Shown: positions 53,056 through 62,337, counted from the first letter of the stretch. The stretch: DNA of 64,000 nt from Novosphingobium sp. KA1 (GCF_017309955.1 NZ_CP021248.1:1178001-1242000), one strand, 5' to 3'. Notes: a model not told the origin generated them from the sequence alone. Numbers and translations: made by a program.

Positions 53056-53808
53056 TCAGATCTGCACCTGACCGCCGTCGACAAAAAGTTCGACACCGTT
53101 GACGAAGCTGGCGTCGTCAGAGGCCAGGAACAGCACCGCCCTGGCAATTTCCTCGGGCTGGCCTACGCGGCCTGCCGGGATCAGGCTGGCAAGATAGTCC
53201 TTTGTTCCCTGCGCCTGCTCGCCGCCGCCAAACAGGTGGTTGAGGCCGGCGGTGTCCGTGACGCCGGGACTGATGGCGTTCACGCGGATGTGCCGATCCT
53301 TGAGGTCCAGGATCCAGTTGCGCGCGAAGTTGCGCACCGCCGCCTTGGTGGCGGAGTAGACGCTGAAGGCTGGCGTGCCCGATATGCTGGTGGTCGAACT
53401 CGTCAGGATGATCGAAGCGCCGTTCTTCAACAGCGGCAGCGCCTTCTGGACCGTGAACAGGACGCCCTTCACATTGGTGTCGAAGGTGCTCTGATAGTGC
53501 TCCTCGGTGATCGAACCAAGCGGAAGCATCTCGCCGCCGCCCGCATTGGCGAACACGACGTCGATCTGCGCATGCTTCTGCTGGACGGCATCATAGAGCC
53601 GGTCGATATCGGCAAGGCTCGCCATGTCGCCCTGCACGCCCGTCACCCGGCCGCCGATCGCCTTCACGGCGGCGTCGAGCGTTTCCTGTCGCCTCCCGGT
53701 GATGAAGACCGAGGCGCCCTCCTCCGCGAAAGCCTTCGCCGTGGCCAGCCCGATGCCGCTCGTGCCGCCGGTCACAACCACCACCTTGTTGTTGAACTTG
53801 TCCGTCAT
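53056..53808 (-). CDS. SDR family oxidoreductase
   Basis: A 250-residue classical short-chain dehydrogenase. Cofactor loop TGGTSGIG (about 14-21), the NAGGG segment, catalytic Ser in LTSSTTSISG and YSATK (Tyr/Lys), and the C-terminal FVNGVELFVDGGQVQI are all present. It is divergent from the LysR gene with a 115-bp gap and is probably its target. The substrate is unknown. Confidence 0.88.
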   Translation of the reverse strand: MTDKFNNKVVVVTGGTSGIGLATAKAFAEEGASVFITGRRQETLDAAVKAIGGRVTGVQGDMASLADIDRLYDAVQQKHAQIDVVFANAGGGEMLPLGSITEEHYQSTFDTNVKGVLFTVQKALPLLKNGASIILTSSTTSISGTPAFSVYSATKAAVRNFARNWILDLKDRHIRVNAISPGVTDTAGLNHLFGGGEQAQGTKDYLASLIPAGRVGQPEEIARAVLFLASDDASFVNGVELFVDGGQVQI

Positions 53809-53893
53809 CGTCTTTCTCCTTCTGGTTTCGGCGAAGCGCCGTTGCCCTCAAGAGATGCTCTCAGAACGATGGTGCGTGTAGTGAGCAAATATG

Positions 53894-53927
53894 GCACTTA
53901 GCGTTCCATAGGAGGAACGCTAAGTGC
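53894..53927. promoter_or_regulatory. perfect palindrome covering the LysR ribosome site and start
   Basis: Fourteen-bp perfect arms (53894-53907 and 53914-53927) with a six-base loop. The right arm includes the GTG start codon and the GGAGG site lies at the loop. It could be the LysR autoregulatory operator or an mRNA hairpin that hides the ribosome site. Confidence 0.6.
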
Positions 53928-54829
53928 GTATCGATCTGAACGACTATGCCTATTTTGCCGAAGTGGTGACCCATGGCGGCTTTGCGGCGGCAGGGCGCGC
54001 ACTGCGGGAACCCAAGTCCAAGCTGAGCCGCCGCATCGCAGGTCTGGAGGAACGCCTCGGCCTCCGCCTGATCGAGCGGTCGAGCCGGCGCTTCCGTGTA
54101 ACGGATACAGGACTCGCTTTCTATGAGCGTTGCCGGACCATATTGCTTGAAGCGGAGCAGGCGGAGGCACTCGTCTTGCAGGCGCAGGCTGAACCTCATG
54201 GCCGGATACGCTTCAGTTGCCCCACCGGCATGATCGGGCCGATATCGGGCCTGATATCCTCTTTCCTCGCCCGCTATCCCAAGGTGCGGTTGCAACTCGT
54301 GGCAACGGACCGCGCAGTGGATTTGATTGAAGAGCGGATCGATCTGGCCCTGCGGGTGCGCGCAACACTCACCAGTGATGCCGCCCTCACTATGCGCTCG
54401 CTCGGGAGATCAACCCGTATCCTCGTCGCCTGTCCTCAACTGGCAAGCCAGGTTTCTGAAGTATCTCAACTGGCGACAATTCCAACACTGGCGACCGATG
54501 ACGCGGCAGACGATCTGGAATGGCATCTGGAGACCGAGGACGGCAGGGAGCATGTCTTCCGGGTCGAGCCTCGAATGGCCTGCACGGACATGGCGGCTGT
54601 GCGAGAGGCGGCCATTGATGGACTTGGTGTCGCAATCCTGCCCGATCATGTCTGCCGCGAGGCATTGCTCGCGGGCAAGCTTGTCCATGTGCTGCCTGCC
54701 TGGCGCGGGCTTCAAGGCAACGTGCATCTGGTCTTCACGACACGCCGGGGCTTGCCTCCAGCTGTGCGCGCGCTGATCGATCATCTCGCCGCAGGGTTTC
54801 CTCGAGATGTGGTTGCCCGGACACCCTGA
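53924..54829 (+). CDS. LysR family transcriptional regulator
   Basis: A 301-residue regulator starting at GTG 53924 with GGAGG eight bases upstream. The DNA-binding domain (about 1-62) is DYAYFAEVVTHGGFAAAGRALREPKSKLSRRIAGLE; the substrate domain follows (GRIRFSCPTGMIGPISGLI...). It is divergent from the SDR gene and probably regulates it. Base composition is slightly less GC-rich than in its neighbours, so this pair may have come in with the mobile region. Confidence 0.9.
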   Translation: MRIDLNDYAYFAEVVTHGGFAAAGRALREPKSKLSRRIAGLEERLGLRLIERSSRRFRVTDTGLAFYERCRTILLEAEQAEALVLQAQAEPHGRIRFSCPTGMIGPISGLISSFLARYPKVRLQLVATDRAVDLIEERIDLALRVRATLTSDAALTMRSLGRSTRILVACPQLASQVSEVSQLATIPTLATDDAADDLEWHLETEDGREHVFRVEPRMACTDMAAVREAAIDGLGVAILPDHVCREALLAGKLVHVLPAWRGLQGNVHLVFTTRRGLPPAVRALIDHLAAGFPRDVVARTP

Positions 54830-54921
54830 GATCAGGCCGTAAACTCATTAACGGCACCATCGAGGCTTGAAGCTAAATGGTTCAGCGTGAGGAAGGAAGG
54901 CGACGGAATATGTCGATATAT

Positions 54922-55703
54922 CTAGGTCCTGTTGACAAAGTTCGGCAGCCATCTGCGAATGGCAGCAAGATTGAGGAAGCTGGCGAACGACAGTGCGGTC
55001 TTGCCATATCGGGTAGCGATGCGGCGCTGATGTTTGATGTATCCGAACATACGCTCGATGCGGTTGCGGTCCCGGTATCGACGGAAGTCGCAGGCGATAG
55101 GCTCCCGCCGGTTAGCCTTTGGCGGGATGATCGGCAGGATGTCTCGCATCAGCAGGTTCGCCCGCACAGCGTCGCCGTCATATCCTTTGTCCGCCAGCAG
55201 CGCTTTGGGCTTGGTGACGGGTAATGCCATCAGGTCATCTACTGCCCCATAATCGGATGCCTCGCCGCCGGTCAGGATGAAGCCGAGAGGGCGTCCCTGA
55301 TTGTCACAGCGGGCGTGGACCTTGCACGTAAAGCCGCCGCGTGATCGACCAAAAGCCTCCTTGTGAGTCCCCCTTTAGCGCCCGCTGCCGAAACGTGGCC
55401 GCGCACTGTAGTGCTATCAATCATGTGCTGCCAGTCGTCCGTCTGACCGAACTCGACCAGCGTAGCCAGGATTGCATCCCAGACGCCTTGCTCGGCCCAG
55501 CGCCGGAACCGGACATAAATCGAGTTCCACTTGCCGTAGCGCTCATGCATGTCGCGCCACGGGCAACCCACGCGCAGCACATGAAGCATGCCGTTGAGAA
55601 ATCGCCGATTGTCGTGAGCCGGTCGCGACTTGCGCCCGCGTTCGGAGGGCAGCAGCCCCTCGATCTCGTCCCATTCCTCATCCGTCAGATCACCACGAGC
55701 CAT
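54922..55703 (-). CDS. IS5-family (IS427-type) transposase, two frames
   Basis: OrfA (ATG 55703 with GGGGA seven bases upstream) runs to 55272; the reading continues in the -1 frame through the AAAGGGGGA run near 55370 into OrfB to 54922. DSTTVRGHVS, LADKGYDGD and RIERMFGYIKHQRR hold the three catalytic acidic residues; total about 260 residues. No other disruption is seen, so it may be active by programmed frameshifting. Its stop codon TAG uses the TA target duplication plus the next host base. Confidence 0.8.
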
Positions 55704-56079
55704 TGCCAATCCCCGTAAAGAGCAGCCTTGAATCAGAGATCAGGCCGTTTGGGAATTGTCAGAGCTCCGCTTCTAAGGGTGGCCGTACATTTTTGCGGTA
55801 ACGATCTTCGCAGGCACCGCACTCAGCGAAATTAACGCGCGCCTGAAGCAGTGAAAGCGAGCCGTTTGGACCGCCCCGGACCAGCTCAGCGTTGTGGTCA
55901 TCTTGGCCGTCATCTTCCCAAAAACACACTGGACAAATCTCGTAGCTGCCTCGCTCCGAAAGTGTAGCGAAACGGCAGCAGGGACACCTGAAGGTCCGTC
56001 CTTCCGTGTAGGGTTCAATGACGTTGCGCAATTTCACTCAGGCGAAGTCGCAATGGACACCAACTTTGTCAACAGGACC
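54925..56079 (-). mobile_element. IS5-family element with cargo gene
   Basis: 1155 bp bounded by perfect 18-bp inverted repeats (54925-54942 and 56062-56079, GGTCCTGTTGACAAAGTT) and flanked by TA at 54923-54924 and 56080-56081. It contains the transposase in two frames and, between it and the right end, a CPCC protein gene. Typical members of this group are about 0.8-0.9 kb, so about 300 bp is additional. Confidence 0.85.
55759..56037 (-). CDS. CPCC cysteine-rich protein, apparent IS cargo
   Basis: A 92-residue protein that begins at GTG 56037. RCPCCRFATLSERGSYEICPVCFWEDD carries CPCC (18-21) and CPVC (35-38), the zinc-knuckle-like signature of the CPCC family, followed by GGPNGSLSLLQARVNF. 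Length is near that of other members. The family's function is unknown; members are often near toxin-antitoxin or phage genes. The gene lies wholly inside the IS, in the transposase's orientation, 24 bp from the right inverted repeat. No clear ribosome site is visible, so expression is uncertain. Confidence 0.75.
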   Translation of the reverse strand: MKLRNVIEPYTEGRTFRCPCCRFATLSERGSYEICPVCFWEDDGQDDHNAELVRGGPNGSLSLLQARVNFAECGACEDRYRKNVRPPLEAEL

Positions 56080-56081
56080 TA

Positions 56082-56547
56082 GGTTTCCTGACGCAGCGAT
56101 GGACCATTTTGGTCAAGCGAAGCTCACCTTAAGGTAAACCTCGAAGGGGCGTCCCAATGGCTTCCATCTCGAACCGAACCGGCCTTGGACGGGCAACCAG
56201 CCCGCCCCGCGGCAACTTCGGCCCGAGTTGTTCGCCATTTGAGCGCCTCGACGGTGCCGTTTCTGAGTTCACGACCAAGTAGCTGAGGGTCTGTTCCGGG
56301 TCAGATCTCCATCGTTTTGGCCTGCTATGCATCCGGCACGCGTGGTTAAACCCGTCGTCATCCTGAAACGCGTTCAAGTTGATGTTCGGGGGAGGCAAAA
56401 CGAGGGGAACGGGCTTCACACCTCAAGCGTCTTCCCGGTGCAGCCTGACAGCTTGGACTCGATTCCGGAAACCGGCCGAAAGCATTGACCCCTTGTGCGG
56501 TTTTCGCCCATCTCAATCGACGCACTGTGTTGACGGAGGACGCAATT
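56082..56547. other. non-coding region between the IS5-family element and the LysR gene
   Basis: About 466 bp. A 96-codon minus-strand frame (56129-56419) exists but has no recognised domain or ribosome site. Sequence composition is less GC-rich, consistent with an insertion boundary. Nothing convincing is seen. Confidence 0.4.
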
Positions 56548-57444
56548 TTGGATCGCTGGCAAGCCATGAGGATTTTCATCCGGGTGGCCGAAACCGCGAG
56601 CTTTGCCGAGGCGGCACGGCAATTGCACCTCAGTCCGCCGGTCGTCACGCGCGCGATTTCCTATCTGGAAGACCAGATCGGCGTGCGCCTGTTGGCGCGT
56701 ACCACGCGATCTGTGAAGATGACCGAAGCCGGGCAGCGCTACTTCGACGATTGCCGGCGCATCCTGGCCGATATCGCCGAGGCCGAGGCATCGGCCGCGG
56801 GATCGCACGGCAACCCGGCGGGCACGCTGGTCGTCACCGCGCCGGTCCTGTTCGGCCAGATGCACGTGCTGCCGGTGCTGTTGGAATATCTCGATCTCTA
56901 TCCGCGGGTGACCGGTAGAAGCCTGTTCCTCGACCGCAGCGTGAACATTGTCGAGGAAGGGATCGATGTCGCGATCAGGATCGGCAACCTACCGCCTTCG
57001 GGCCTGACGGCGACGCGCGTGGGCTGGGTACGGCGCAGGATCTGCGGGTCACCGGCCTATTTCGCACAGCACGGCGTTCCCCGCTCGCCTGCCGATCTGG
57101 CGGACCACCGCGTCATCCTGCCGACGGGGGCCTGGGTTTCACCCGAATGGCACTTCGGCGCGGACTCGCGCACAAGCGTCACCGTTCACCCGCGCCTGTA
57201 CTGCAACACCAACCAGGCCGCCATCGACGCAGCCGAACAGGGCTGGGGCATTACCCGCGTCCTGTCCTACCAGATCGCCCCGGCACTGGCGCAAGGGCGT
57301 CTCCAGACCGTGCTCGAGGAGCATGAGGAAAGCCCTATTCCGATCCACGTGGTCCATGGCGAGGGCCGGCGCGCGACGGCCAAGGTCCGCGCCTTCGTCG
57401 ACCTCGCCGTCGAAAGGCTGCGCGACAACCCGTTGCTGCAATAG
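56548..57444 (+). CDS. LysR family transcriptional regulator
   Basis: A 298-residue regulator. The TTG start at 56548 is preferred: GGAGGA lies seven bases upstream and the product opens MDRWQAMRIFIRVAETASFAEAARQLHL, the usual pattern. The helix-turn-helix spans about 8-60, and the substrate domain continues with AGTLVVTAPVLFGQMHVLPVLL. It is co-oriented with the hydrolase gene 132 bp downstream, and a TGCGA-N5-TCGCA dyad lies in between, so it may activate that operon. Confidence 0.9.
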   Translation: MDRWQAMRIFIRVAETASFAEAARQLHLSPPVVTRAISYLEDQIGVRLLARTTRSVKMTEAGQRYFDDCRRILADIAEAEASAAGSHGNPAGTLVVTAPVLFGQMHVLPVLLEYLDLYPRVTGRSLFLDRSVNIVEEGIDVAIRIGNLPPSGLTATRVGWVRRRICGSPAYFAQHGVPRSPADLADHRVILPTGAWVSPEWHFGADSRTSVTVHPRLYCNTNQAAIDAAEQGWGITRVLSYQIAPALAQGRLQTVLEEHEESPIPIHVVHGEGRRATAKVRAFVDLAVERLRDNPLLQ

Positions 57445-57489
57445 GCTTCGGCGCATAATTCCATTTTCCGGAACAATGACTTCCGCATT

Positions 57490-57504
57490 TGCGAAATTAT
57501 CGCA
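57490..57504. promoter_or_regulatory. dyad upstream of the exported hydrolase operon
   Basis: TGCGA-N5-TCGCA, a perfect 5-bp dyad in an AT-rich stretch 73-87 bp before the hydrolase ATG. Spacing fits a T-N11-A-like LysR site. Assigned by position only. Confidence 0.4.
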
Positions 57505-57576
57505 CGGCAGAGCAAGAATTATACCGTCCTCCAGAGGCTGACGCAGATCGCTCAGCAATATCGACGAGGGCGTGCC

Positions 57577-58554
57577 ATGACCAAGCAACTGATCCTGTCC
57601 CTGATGCTCGCAAGCGCGGCGATTGCCGCTCCCACCGGCGCGATGGCCGCCCCTGCGCAGCAGATCACCGCGAGTAGCGCGGCATCGACGACCGTTCACT
57701 ACCGCACCGCCACCATCGAGGGCGTGAGCATGGCCTACCGCGAAGCAGGCCCGGCCGATGGTCCCGTGGTCCTGCTGCTCCACGGCTTCCCCACCAGCTC
57801 GCACATGTTCCGCAACCTGATCCCGCTGCTCGCGGACCGTTATCATGTGATCGCGCCCGACTATCCCGGATTCGGCGACAGCGACGCGCCCGATCATACG
57901 CAATTCGCATACAGCTTCGAACACTATGCGGACATGGTCGACGCGCTGATGGGCCAGATTGGTGCCCAGCGCTACGCGATGTACGTCATGGATTACGGCG
58001 CGCCCGTCGGCTACCGGCTCGCGCTCAAGCACCCCGAGCGGGTGAGCGGGCTCATCGTCCAGAACGGTAACGCCTACGACGAAGGGCTCGGCGCGTTCTG
58101 GGATCCGATCAAGGCCTACTGGAAGAGCGGTTCGGCGAAGGATCGAGCAGCGCAGGCCTGGCTGGTGACCGCCAAGGCAACCAAGTTCCAGTACACCGAT
58201 GGTGTGCGCGACCTGTCGCGGATCAGCCCGGATAACTGGGTCCACGACCAGGCCCTGCTCGACCGGCCGGGCAACAGCGAGATCCAGCTCGACCTCTTCT
58301 ACGACTATCGCACCAATGTTCCGCTCTACCCGCAGTTCCAGCAGTTCTTCCGCGAGCGCAAGCCGCCGACGATCATCCTGTGGGGCAAGAACGACACGAT
58401 CTTCCCCGAGCCCGGCGCCCACCCCTACTTGCGCGACCTGCCGGAGGCCGAGCTCCACATTCTCGACACCGGGCATTTCGCCCTCGAGGACAAGCTCGAC
58501 GAGATGGCGCCGCTGATCCGCGACTTCCTCGATCGCAAGGTCGCAAAGCGCTGA
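57577..58554 (+). CDS. exported alpha/beta hydrolase of the haloalkane dehalogenase/epoxide hydrolase type
   Basis: A 325-residue protein with a Sec signal (cleavage near GAMAAP). The nucleophile is Asp139 (VMDYGAPVG) instead of Ser, His300 is in DTGHFALED, and the acid is Asp273 (GKNDTIFPE); the oxyanion region is LLHGFPTSS. An Asp nucleophile marks haloalkane dehalogenases and epoxide hydrolases. Export makes a role in detoxification or uptake of an environmental compound plausible. It starts a three-gene run with PNPOx-like and DUF1348 proteins. Confidence 0.82.
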   Translation: MTKQLILSLMLASAAIAAPTGAMAAPAQQITASSAASTTVHYRTATIEGVSMAYREAGPADGPVVLLLHGFPTSSHMFRNLIPLLADRYHVIAPDYPGFGDSDAPDHTQFAYSFEHYADMVDALMGQIGAQRYAMYVMDYGAPVGYRLALKHPERVSGLIVQNGNAYDEGLGAFWDPIKAYWKSGSAKDRAAQAWLVTAKATKFQYTDGVRDLSRISPDNWVHDQALLDRPGNSEIQLDLFYDYRTNVPLYPQFQQFFRERKPPTIILWGKNDTIFPEPGAHPYLRDLPEAELHILDTGHFALEDKLDEMAPLIRDFLDRKVAKR

Positions 58555-58619
58555 ACGCACGCGGGGCGGCCCCTCGACGCCGCCCCGCCCGCCTGTTTCC
58601 GTCCAACCGGAGATGCACC

Positions 58620-59249
58620 ATGTCCTACGGATTTCTCGACGTGGCCATGACCCCCAGCGTGCGCGCGGCGCAGGCCGAAATGGGTGCCGACAGGCAATGG
58701 GCCCATTTCGAAGGGAGCCGCGAATTCGACCGGTTCACCGCGAACGAAGCCGCCTTCATCGCCGCTCGCGACAGCTTTTACCTCGGCACCGTCTCGCAAG
58801 ACGGCTGGCCCTATGTCCAGCACCGCGGCGGCCCCGCCGGGTTTCTCAAGGTGGTGGACGATCGCACGCTGGCCTTCGCCGACTACCGCGGCAACCGGCA
58901 GTACATCAGCACCGGCAACCTGGCGGCCAACGACCGGGCCTCGCTGTTCCTGATCGACTACCCCCGTCGCATGCGGCTCAAGATCTATGCCCATGTCGAC
59001 AAGCTCTCGCTTGATGAGGATCCGGCACTTGCCGATCGCGTCCTCGACAAAGGCTACAAGGCGAAGCCGGAGCGCATCTTCCGGTTCCGGCTGAAGGCCT
59101 TCGACTGGAACTGCCCCCAGCACATCACCCCGCGCTTCACCGAGCGCGAGATCCAGCAGGCGGTCCGCCCGCTGCACGAGCGCATCGCCGAACTCGAAGC
59201 GGAAAACGAGGCGCTGCGCCTCCGGTCCGGAAACCAAGGAGAAGCATGA
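58620..59249 (+). CDS. PNPOx-like flavin-binding protein
   Basis: A 209-residue split-barrel protein; GGAG eight bases before the [42 protein letters not shown] and [21 protein letters not shown] are the flavin-binding and dimer motifs of the pyridoxamine-5'-phosphate-oxidase-like superfamily. It ends with a short coiled-coil-like helix ([15 protein letters not shown]). Its stop overlaps the next start (ATGA). These proteins reduce or store flavins; the exact activity is unknown. Confidence 0.82.
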   Translation: MSYGFLDVAMTPSVRAAQAEMGADRQWAHFEGSREFDRFTANEAAFIAARDSFYLGTVSQDGWPYVQHRGGPAGFLKVVDDRTLAFADYRGNRQYISTGNLAANDRASLFLIDYPRRMRLKIYAHVDKLSLDEDPALADRVLDKGYKAKPERIFRFRLKAFDWNCPQHITPRFTEREIQQAVRPLHERIAELEAENEALRLRSGNQGEA

Positions 59250-59719
59250 TGGAAAGTCCACGCCCGCCGCTGCCGCCATTCACCATAGAGACGGCGACCG
59301 AAAAGGTCCGTCTCGCCGAGGACGGCTGGAACAGCCGCGATCCGGCCAGGGTTGCCCTGGCCTATACACCCGACAGCCAGTGGCGAAATCGCGGCGAATT
59401 CCTGAACGGTCGGCCTGCCATCATCGCCTTCCTGACACGCAAGTGGCAGCGGGAGCTGGACTACCGGCTGATCAAGGAGCTCTGGGCCTTCCGCGACAAC
59501 CGTATCGCCGTTCGCTTCGCCTATGAGTGGCATGATGACAGTGGCAACTGGTTCCGCTCTTACGGCAACGAGAACTGGGAATTTGACGAGGCGGGGCTGA
59601 TGCGTCGGCGCCTGGCCTGCATCAACGACACCCCGATCGCGGTCGAAGACCGGCGCTTCCACTGGCCGCTCGGTCGGCGTCCCGACGAGCACACAGGGCT
59701 CAGCGACCTCGGCTTCTAG
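59246..59719 (+). CDS. DUF1348/NTF2-like protein
   Basis: A 157-residue small protein. [57 protein letters not shown] and [26 protein letters not shown] are hallmarks of the DUF1348 nuclear-transport-factor-2-like fold. Such proteins have an open cone-shaped pocket but an unknown role. ATG 59246 overlaps the preceding stop, and AAGGAG lies about four to nine bases upstream; GTG or ATG two codons later is possible. Confidence 0.82.
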   Translation: MMESPRPPLPPFTIETATEKVRLAEDGWNSRDPARVALAYTPDSQWRNRGEFLNGRPAIIAFLTRKWQRELDYRLIKELWAFRDNRIAVRFAYEWHDDSGNWFRSYGNENWEFDEAGLMRRRLACINDTPIAVEDRRFHWPLGRRPDEHTGLSDLGF

Positions 59720-59891
59720 CAGTTGCGTCTAACCTGTATCAGGCGAAGCTCATTCGGAACGCCGACCGTCACGCCTGCCCGGTGATGGTCGCAACTCCGA
59801 CCCTTCGCGGACGCTCAGCTGCCAATTTTCGATGCCCAAGTACGGTCGGTCTGCTATTCGCTAGCTATCGTCCAGAAGGTGGGCTCAAAGT

Positions 59892-60776
59892 TTATTGGGC
59901 CATAGGATCCTGAAGGGAAGCGCGCAGGTTCGAGAGAACCTCGCGCATTCGGGCCGTCAGGGGCCATTCGCTACGATGGAGAAGCCACAGGGTATCGACC
60001 ACGGGCGGACCATTTCCCGCCACCAGGATCTGCTCGGGATTGCGAAACGCCTGCCGGGCGTAACGCGGCAGGACCGTGAAACCAAGCCCACGGGCAACCG
60101 GTTCCAGAATGAGGGCAATCTGGTTCGTGAAGCCTCGGATAGGCAGGCGAGAGAGACCGGGATTACCAGGAAAACGTAGCGACAAGAGCCGCTTGGCCAT
60201 GGCCATTCCATCGGGGTGGTCGATGAAGCCCAGGCGCTCGAGATCGCCCCAGGCGTTCACCTCGCTGGCCGCGGGCACAATCAGTTCCAGGGGTTCGTGC
60301 AGGAAAGGCGTAACGCTCAGCCGCGCATCGTCGGGGCGCGTCGTCGACAATCCAACCTCGAACCGGGCATCCAGCACCGACTGGACGATCTCGGCGTCGG
60401 GAGCGAAGCGATGGCGGATGCTCAACGCCGGTTCCCGTTCCTGGATGTCGAGAAGCAGGGGATGGAGCAACAGGCCGACACTGCCGGGCGTAATCAGGCT
60501 GATCTCCCCTTCCATGCGCTCGCCGTCTGACAGTCGCGATCGCAGGCGCAAGTCCGCTTGCTCGACCTCACGCGCATAGGCGAGCATCGCATGTCCGGCC
60601 GGCGTCAGTTCGAGAGCGCGAGGGCGACGTATCACGAGCTGGCCCGCCTGCGCTTCGAGGCGCGCCATGTGCTGGCTGACGGCGGCTTGCGTCAGATTCA
60701 GGGCATCGGCGGCCCGGGTGAAGCTTCCGGTCTCCACGACGCGGACGAAGCTGGTGATCCATTGCGGGTTCATCAT
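59892..60776 (-). CDS. LysR family transcriptional regulator
   Basis: A 294-residue regulator; two ATG codons at the start (60776 and 60773) are equally possible. Helix-turn-helix (WITSFVRVVETGSFTRAADALNLTQAAVSQHMARLE), followed by the substrate domain (GEISLITPGSVGLLLHPLLLDI). It is divergent from the VOC gene, with a dyad at 60785-60801 in the gap. Probably the regulator of the VOC-MDR-OYE genes. Confidence 0.9.
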   Translation of the reverse strand: MMNPQWITSFVRVVETGSFTRAADALNLTQAAVSQHMARLEAQAGQLVIRRPRALELTPAGHAMLAYAREVEQADLRLRSRLSDGERMEGEISLITPGSVGLLLHPLLLDIQEREPALSIRHRFAPDAEIVQSVLDARFEVGLSTTRPDDARLSVTPFLHEPLELIVPAASEVNAWGDLERLGFIDHPDGMAMAKRLLSLRFPGNPGLSRLPIRGFTNQIALILEPVARGLGFTVLPRYARQAFRNPEQILVAGNGPPVVDTLWLLHRSEWPLTARMREVLSNLRASLQDPMAQ

Positions 60777-60784
60777 AACAAAGT

Positions 60785-60801
60785 CTTATCACAATGATAA
60801 G
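60785..60801. promoter_or_regulatory. putative LysR operator between divergent LysR and VOC genes
   Basis: CTTATCA-CAA-TGATAAG, perfect 7-bp arms with a three-base centre, eight bases upstream of the LysR start and 66 bp upstream of the VOC start. It fits the T-N11-A pattern of LysR sites. Confidence 0.5.
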
Positions 60802-60866
60802 CTTATGACACTTTCCATTATGAGGTAAGCACCTCAGGATCCTGACTACAGATCAGGAGAACACCA

Positions 60867-61364
60867 ATGGCCCCCTACCCCCGCAGCTTCTCGCATATCG
60901 GCCTGTCGGTCACCGACCTCGAGGAAGCCGTGAAGTTCTACACTGAAGTCATGGGCTGGTACCTCATCATGCCGCCCACCACGATCGAGGAAGACGAGAC
61001 CGCCATCGGCGTCATGTGCACCGACGTCTTCGGCGCAGGTTGGGGCTCCTTCCGCATTGCCCACCTTTCGACCGGCGACCGTGTCGGCGTCGAGATCTTC
61101 CAGTTCCGCAATGCAGAGCGGCCGGAAAACAATTTCGAGTACTGGAAGACGAGCGTATTCCACTTCTGCATCCAGGACCCGGACGTCGAGGGCATGGCCG
61201 CCAAGATCGTGGCCGCCGGCGGCAAGCAGCGCATGCCCGTGCGCGAATATTTCCCCGGCGAGAAGCCCTACCGCATGGTCTATTGCGAGGATCCCTTCGG
61301 CAACATCCTCGAGGTCTACAGCCACAGCTACGAGCTGACCTATTCGGCCGGAGCCTATGCCTGA
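60867..61364 (+). CDS. VOC family protein
   Basis: A 165-residue single-module VOC protein. HIGLSVTDLEEAVKFYTEVMGW and MVYCEDPFGNILEVYSHS, with the metal ligands His10 and the Glu near residue 151, are typical of glyoxalase I and type I extradiol dioxygenase folds; HFCIQDPDVEGMAAKI supplies the middle His. The stop overlaps the next start by eight bases. Substrate unknown. Confidence 0.85.
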   Translation: MAPYPRSFSHIGLSVTDLEEAVKFYTEVMGWYLIMPPTTIEEDETAIGVMCTDVFGAGWGSFRIAHLSTGDRVGVEIFQFRNAERPENNFEYWKTSVFHFCIQDPDVEGMAAKIVAAGGKQRMPVREYFPGEKPYRMVYCEDPFGNILEVYSHSYELTYSAGAYA

Positions 61365-62337
61365 GGCTCTGCCCGAAACCTACCGCGCCTGGACCTGGGT
61401 AGCGGGCGAGGCCCCGCTCGCCCTGGTCCTGGCGACACGGCCCATGCCGCGGCCCGGCCCGGGCGAGGTCATCGTGCGCAACGCGGCGATCGGCCTCAAC
61501 CCGGTGGACTGGAAGGTCCTCGGCCGCCTCGGATGGCAACCAGGCCATGTGCCCGGTGTCGACGGCGCCGGAACGGTGGTGAAGATCGGACCGGATGTCG
61601 ATCCGGCCTGGCTGGGAAGCCGCGTGGCCTACCACCAGAGCCTGCAGTCGCACGGTAGCTTCGCGCAGTACACCCCCGTCGGGACATACGCGCTCATGCG
61701 TGTCCCCGACGCGCTCGACCTGGCCCTTGCCGCCAGCATGCCCTGCCCGGCGCTGACCGCCTGGCGCGCGCTCGCGAAGCTGCCCCCCGGCGGCAACCAG
61801 CGAATGCTGGTCAGCGGAGCGGGCGGCGCGGTGGGCAATTATCTCGTCCAACTGGCCGTGCAGGCGGGGTGGCGCGTCAGCGTCATGTGCAACATCCGCC
61901 ACCGCGAGCGACTGGCTGGGCTAGGTGCCGTGGACTGGATCCCAGGGCCGCTCACGCAGGACGCTGAAATCGGATCGCCGCGCTTCACGGCGGTTATCGA
62001 TGCAGTGGGCCCCGAACATGCCGCGCGGCTTCATCCTGGTCTGAAGGCCAACGGCCATCTCGTGTGCATCCAGGGCCGGGTACCGGACTGGCCCAGTCCG
62101 GCGTTTGGCCGTGCGCTTTCGCTACACGAAGTCGCGCTCGGCGCCCTTCACAAGCATGGCGATACCGCCGACTGGTCGATCCAGACCTCGGCGGGCGAAG
62201 ATCTGTTCGCGCAGGTCGCAGCGAAGACCCTTGCGCCCGAGCCCCTTGTCCCCGGGCCCTTCGAGGACCTGCCGCGCCTGCTCGAAGCGCTGCGCAACCG
62301 CGATTTCAGCGGCAAGCCCGTGATCGGGCTCGCCTGA
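61357..62337 (+). CDS. zinc-independent MDR-type quinone oxidoreductase/alcohol dehydrogenase
   Basis: A 326-residue medium-chain reductase. GEVIVRNAAIGLNPVDWKVL and PGVDGAGTVVKIGPDV are the MDR opening; the cofactor loop is VSGAGGAVGNYLVQLA. The catalytic zinc Cys/His ligands of ADHs are absent, so it belongs to the quinone-oxidoreductase-like group. It overlaps the VOC gene by eight bases. It may reduce an enone or quinone also handled by the OYE protein. Confidence 0.85.
   Translation: MPEALPETYRAWTWVAGEAPLALVLATRPMPRPGPGEVIVRNAAIGLNPVDWKVLGRLGWQPGHVPGVDGAGTVVKIGPDVDPAWLGSRVAYHQSLQSHGSFAQYTPVGTYALMRVPDALDLALAASMPCPALTAWRALAKLPPGGNQRMLVSGAGGAVGNYLVQLAVQAGWRVSVMCNIRHRERLAGLGAVDWIPGPLTQDAEIGSPRFTAVIDAVGPEHAARLHPGLKANGHLVCIQGRVPDWPSPAFGRALSLHEVALGALHKHGDTADWSIQTSAGEDLFAQVAAKTLAPEPLVPGPFEDLPRLLEALRNRDFSGKPVIGLA

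Noticed and set aside
56129..56419. Minus-strand 96-codon frame between the IS and the LysR gene
   Set aside because: No ribosome site, domain or codon bias; composition is that of non-coding sequence.
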